Below are positions 7,283 to 11,145 of a DNA stretch of 11,145 bases, in pieces. The translations under genes and the position numbers were made by a program. This DNA is from Rachicladosporium sp. CCFEE 5018 (lineage: Eukaryota > Ascomycota > Dothideomycetes > Cladosporiales > Cladosporiaceae). Within the stretch, counting starts at the first letter, position 1. Each line of letters opens with the position of its first letter. The stretch spans positions 1 to 11,145 of the forward strand of contig NAEU01001246.1 of the NCBI GenBank assembly GCA_002077045.2. The letters run 5' to 3'. Under the pieces are notes generated by a model, which saw only the letters and a list, made by a program, of their open reading frames with translations, did not search any database and had not been told where the DNA came from.

Positions 7283-10200
7283 ATAGCGTCTTTCGGAGAA
7301 CTCGTCCTCGCTAACCCGGAACTTAGTAGCATACTTAGCGTATAGCTTATTATAGTTACCCCCTAAATTACCGCATAAATAGTTATTAATACTATTCGTT
7401 CTATCCCGGACGTCTAGACCCGTAGCGAGATAATATACAATATAATAGGCGCAATAGATACGGTAACGGAGACATTCTACGAAATGGTAGCGCCTTTCTA
7501 GGAGGCGTTTAGCGACGACTAGAACCTTCGTAGCCATGTTATAAGTCTACTCGGCTAAGAGGTAGGCGAAGTGCTAGGTAATCTAAAGGTAAGCGGATAA
7601 GTAACGAGGGCTATACGCGACCGCATTACTAAGGTTAAGGTATACGTCGTAGGTCTTATAGCTAACGTATCCCTCCTAAACTTCGTTAACTACTACTCTA
7701 CCGCCCCCCTCTTCGTATCCGGCAACGTAGCTAAGTTAATACGCACTCTCTTCGGTAGGGGAGCTAGTAGTCCGCTTTCCGCGACTAGACGCCTTAATGT
7801 GGCCATGCTTTTACGCCTTAGTACCGGAAAGAGTGGGAGAGGAATTAGCTAGGCGTAGCGTACTCGCGGCCTTATTACCGCGGATATTATTACTACCCTC
7901 GGTAATAGTAGGGAATTCTCTTAGAAGCTAAACGAAGTAATCTAGCAACCGTTCGGCTAGTACAAGATAACGATAGAAAGCCTATTCCTTACCCCGGCCG
8001 TAGAGACGTCTCTTCTTATAGAAGTTATGCGCGCCGTTACCCTTCCTCCGGATACGGCTCTAAATAGCTTCCGTTAAGGGGCACTATAGGCTAGTTTAGC
8101 ATCCTCCGCTACTAGCCTAGGTCCTCCTACGGGAATCTCATAATCGATTCCCTTCCGCGATAGCCCCTACGGCACCCCCGTCCCTACTATACGCTACTAC
8201 TAGCCTCTTACATAGACCGGCCTTACCGACCTCTACTACGGAGCCGGTAACCTTCCCGTAACCCCGTCCGTTACCGGTCCTCCGTCGCATATGTTATAGT
8301 CTATATTCACGGGTTACACTCTCTCTTCTATTCGCACGATAGACGATCCGTTTAGTATTTAGCACCCCGTAACTCCTTCTTATAACCGTCGCTAGTCTAC
8401 CTCCTCTCGCTCCTAGGCTATACCTAGCTAGACTCCTATCCCGGAGGCCGGTATATAGTCCTCTAGTAGGCTATCGTCGAGAGGGAGTCGAGGAGCCTTT
8501 ACGGAGGATAATATCTCTATCTTTTAAGGGAGTAACGGGCGTACGTTCGAGAGTGAAATAGAGAAGGCCTATAGCTATAAGAAGAAGCAGCTCTCTCCTA
8601 AGGTAGTTTACTATCTTAGTCTAACTAAGGAATAGGGTCTACGCTACCCGAGCGACTATAAGTCCCGCCGTCTATTTCTAAATAGGTTCTTTAGCTCTTA
8701 GTCCGGTACGACCTCTATAGATTACCCCTACTACCTAGTATACTCTAAGCACTTTCGCTTCCTCGCTAGTATCCTTAGACTTTAGATTAGGTCTACTACT
8801 AACCTAACTCTCTACGATCGGATAAAGGATTACCTTCTCGCTACGCACTAGAAGGGATAGGCTAACCTATAGCAATAGAGGCCTTTCTACTTCACTAAGA
8901 CCGGTCGCGCTACTATCCCCTCCGACGAGCTCGGGCCGTACCGGTTTCCTATTATTAACTAAGCTAGATACTAGAAGGTTCGTTAGAACTACGACCTCCT
9001 CGGCGAAGCGCATACCGGGAGAGTACGTACTAATCTCGCGGGATTCTTTAAGAACTATAGGCACGTTAGCTTTAACCTCGATAAGCTCCTCGACGAATAT
9101 AAGAAGACTAGTAACGTTATTATCCCCGACGTATTCGACTAGATTAAGAAAGATAAGGACCTAGTAATAATTATCGGCTAGGAGTTTAACATGTATTACT
9201 AGCATTAGCGTCGTATTAACGGGAAAGCTAATAAAGGTTAGTAGAGGAACATATACTACTCGATCGTTTAGTAGATCGTGCGCTACGACCCTATCTACTA
9301 CCTATTCTATATTGCCTTCCGCGAGGACTACGCTTCGACTCTTATCTCCGCCCCCTACTACACTAAGAACTAGTTTAAGGGTAATCGTACTAGGTTTCGT
9401 TATATCGATAGTAATATCGAGCTTATAGGTACAGAGAACCGGGGCTTTATGTAGCTCTAAGGCAGCATAGCTCTTCTTAAGGAATATTATGACGACTATA
9501 TAGAAGGAGTGCCGAAGATACACGCCGGCGGCCGCCTTAAGGCATAGGCTAAGAGATACGTTAAGAGAGGAAGGGGTAACGAGTATATTAAGTAGATTAA
9601 TAATAAGCTTCTTACCCCGTCCGATTTAAAGGGGTTTAACACGAAGTAGACTACCTAGCTATACCCTACATTCGGCATCCGCCTCTTATACCCCGCTTTA
9701 CCTTATAGGGCTCTCGGGCCTATAGCTAAACGCTCTCGTCGTAACATTCTACTATAGTTCGCTCGCGTGCGCCCGAGCGACTAGGAGACTCTCGAGGTAG
9801 CCGATAGACCTTCGTAGAGTAACCTTAGTAGGGCCTATCGCGACCTTACTATCCCCGGCCGCACTATATCCGGCCTTACCTATAAGTACGGCACTCCTCC
9901 CTACCCGTTCCCTCCGTAAGAGAAGCTTCCTAGTCTTAGCGCTCTCTCCGATACTATAATCGTATAGCGTAAGTATACCGACCCGGCTATTATTCGCGAT
10001 TAGGACATCCTCTTCGGTAGTAACGCTAACGACTTTACTAACTTTATTACGACGTAGAGAAAGAGGGCGGCCGCTACCTAGAAGGAGAACTTTAAGGTGC
10101 TTAAGAGGAACGAGAGACTAATCTTTAGTAATAAGTACTCCTACTTCGCTAATAGGGGCAATCTTAGCGTACGCCCTAAGGCGATAGAGGGTGTTAGTAA

Positions 10201-10588
10201 TCGAAGTAAGGCGGCGATAGCGTACGATAACAATGAGAGTATACTAGCGGATAGTAAGCACTAGGTATAATTATAGGGCAATTACTATAGGGAGGGGGAG
10301 GCTTATCGTAGGGCTAATTTGCTAGACCGCTAGTCTAGTAAATAAGAGGCGCCGGTCGGAGATAAGTGGCTATAGTAGTAGCGTTAGTACACTACCTAGG
10401 GTATACTACGAAGTGATAAGGACACGACGGTAAGGTAGCGAGAGAAAGGGGACACCTTCTTATATATAACTAGACTATACTATTGCCGTAAGGCCTAAGG
10501 CCTTCATACTATATATTCCGCCTATACTACCGACTTCCGACTCCGAATAGACGCTACCTCCGAACTGCTCTCGTAGGTAGGACGCTCC
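7283..10588 (+). pseudogene. Large fungal protein relic, possible 2OG-Fe(II) oxygenase-like core
   Basis: One frame (codon starts 7283, 7286, ...) can be followed for about 1,100 codons with no frameshift. Its many stops are TAG/TAA, as expected of mutated Gln or Trp. ATA at 7283 in ACTATAGCG is the likely former ATG. The N-terminal third is moderately hydrophobic, 8090-8480 is a Ser/Thr/Pro-rich linker, and the best protein-like block is about 8510-9760 (for example LRYPSDYKSRRLFLNRFF at 8638-8691 and YPTFGIRLLYP at 9662-9694), followed by a charged, Gln-rich tail. Around residue 707 the frame reads FRYID (9395-9409), followed 38 residues after the Asp by His (9521) in VPKIH. Reverting one RIP change (TAT from CAT) gives H-x-D...H with a following Arg, the metal-ligand layout of 2-oxoglutarate/Fe(II) dioxygenases, including TET/JBP-type ones. 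That assignment is tentative. The family is otherwise unrecognised. RIP implies it was multicopy. The 3' end is approximate. Confidence 0.7.
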
Positions 10589-10589
10589 G

Positions 10590-11145
10590 CTCCTACTATA
10601 CTATCCTAGAAAGTAAGTATAGGGAGCCTACCTAGGAGAAGGCTAGGAGGATAGCCTATAGGATATAGGAAAGGAGCTAGCTAGCCTAGTATAACTACCT
10701 AGCCTAGGATAGGAACCTTATAGATCTAATAATATAGTAGGCTATATACTTCTATAGGGATAAGGTAGGGAAGGAGAGGATAGACTTCTAAGGTACTCTA
10801 TTAAAACTATATATTAGCCTAAAGAGGGTATAGAGTAGTATTATAATATAGCTTAGGAGTAGCTATATAGGGCTAAACTCCTACCTATATAGGAGAAGAG
10901 TTCTAGGAGTTAATTCACTAAAATACTAGTATAGCTATCCATCTTAGAATATTAAGTATATAGTAATAAGCTATAAGTCCTAGGTATAGGGGAGAGGGGA
11001 GATCTAGAGGCAAGTAAAGGATAGATTATTTAAGGTAATAATAAATAGCCTAGATAACCTAAAAAGGATTACCTAATAGATCCTAGATTAAGGGTATATT
11101 ATATAGTTTAAACTAGTAGAGGAGACTAAGAGGGAGCTAGAGAGG
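10590..11145 (+). mobile_element. LINE (Tad1-like) C-terminal fragment, 5'-truncated
   Basis: The frame with codon starts 10603, 10606, ... runs to the window edge through TAG/TAA stops. It reads like the extreme C-terminus of a fungal non-LTR retrotransposon reverse transcriptase: IDFQGTLLKLY (10783-10815, with a stop at Q), then an IGLNSYLYRRRV stretch (10870-10905), then a zinc-ligand pattern C-x-C-x8-H-x4-C. In that pattern all four ligands now read Tyr (10924, 10930, 10957, 10972), as RIP would produce from TGY and CAY. RT palm and endonuclease domains are absent, consistent with the 5' truncation usual for LINEs. There is no CG from 10590 on and no TG from 10621 on; only a few CA remain. 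The fragment continues past the window. The clade assignment comes from memory of the family and should be checked. Confidence 0.6.

Larger units (their letters stand above)
97..11145. other. RIP-mutated (CpA/TpG-depleted) subtelomeric domain
   Basis: CA and TG dinucleotides are nearly eliminated and TA is abundant. In 241-420 I count zero CA, zero TG and 15 CG. In coding relics almost every in-frame stop is TAG or TAA, where the family expects Gln or Trp, and TGA stops are essentially absent because TG itself is gone. This matches C-to-T change at CpA on both strands, the hallmark of repeat-induced point mutation in Pezizomycotina. CpG, CpC and CpT are largely spared up to about 10589, so base composition is not extremely AT-rich. 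Two local departures exist: 6921-7240 keeps CA but not TG, and 10590-11145 has lost CG as well. Confidence 0.93.

Noticed and set aside
7262..7537. 91-codon minus-strand open frame opening the large relic gene region.
   Set aside because: It is antisense to the start of the long + strand frame that continues for 1,100 codons. It has no recognised domain and no promoter on that side.
8867..9523. Two minus-strand open frames (8867-9064 and 9302-9523).
   Set aside because: Both are antisense to the most protein-like block of the large + strand relic, and I see no motif in either.
7283..10588. Telomere-linked RecQ helicase, as found at many fungal chromosome ends.
   Set aside because: I looked for the Walker A (GKS/T), DEAH and other helicase motifs in the long frame and found none in the correct order.
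10914..10932. TTCACTAAAATACTAG resembling iteron unit 2 (TTCACTAAGATACTAA at 6942).
   Set aside because: It falls in the LINE coding frame just before the zinc-ligand pattern, is a single copy and has no neighbouring iterons.
97..11145. tRNA, rRNA, CRISPR arrays, bacterial operons or ribosome binding sites.
   Set aside because: None seen. The telomere, RIP signature and element types are those of a fungal chromosome end.

Overview
This window is the left end of a linear chromosome from a filamentous ascomycete fungus. It opens with 16 perfect CCCTAA units (TTAGGG telomere, C-rich strand leading, as expected at a left end). Everything after that carries an extreme signature of repeat-induced point mutation (RIP): CpA and TpG are almost absent and TpA is in excess. 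For example, positions 241-420 contain no CA and no TG but 15 CG. Glutamine and tryptophan codons have therefore become TAG/TAA. As a result no long ORF survives, although long reading frames can still be followed through the stops. I see no intact protein-coding gene of convincing length.

Layout. 1-96: telomere. 97-6440: a Ty3/gypsy LTR retrotransposon. Its 5' LTR and leader are missing, so the telomere abuts the gag frame directly. Gag with a zinc knuckle, aspartic protease, reverse transcriptase, RNase H and integrase are recognisable in the usual order, followed by a polypurine tract and a probable 187-bp 3' LTR. 6441-6762: a stop-poor relic frame holding a short repeated motif that also occurs twice inside the retrotransposon. 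6763-7282: non-coding, promoter-like DNA with a hairpin, two TATA-like boxes, six TTCACTT iterons and a 14-bp palindrome. 7283 to about 10588: a single relic frame of about 1,100 codons with no frameshift. It encodes a large fungal protein that I cannot name and that may contain a 2-oxoglutarate/Fe(II) dioxygenase-like core. 10590-11145: the C-terminal part of a LINE-type (Tad1-like) reverse-transcriptase polyprotein. This piece has lost CpG completely as well as CpA/TpG, so it looks like an older or differently mutated layer.

Overall the region reads as a silenced subtelomeric graveyard built from at least three multicopy sequences. RIP acts on duplicated DNA, so the large unknown gene was probably multicopy too. 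The most interesting items are that unknown protein with its preserved iteron promoter, the abrupt change of mutation spectrum at about 10590, and the chromosome end capped inside gag. All homology calls come from reading motifs by eye; no database search was run.
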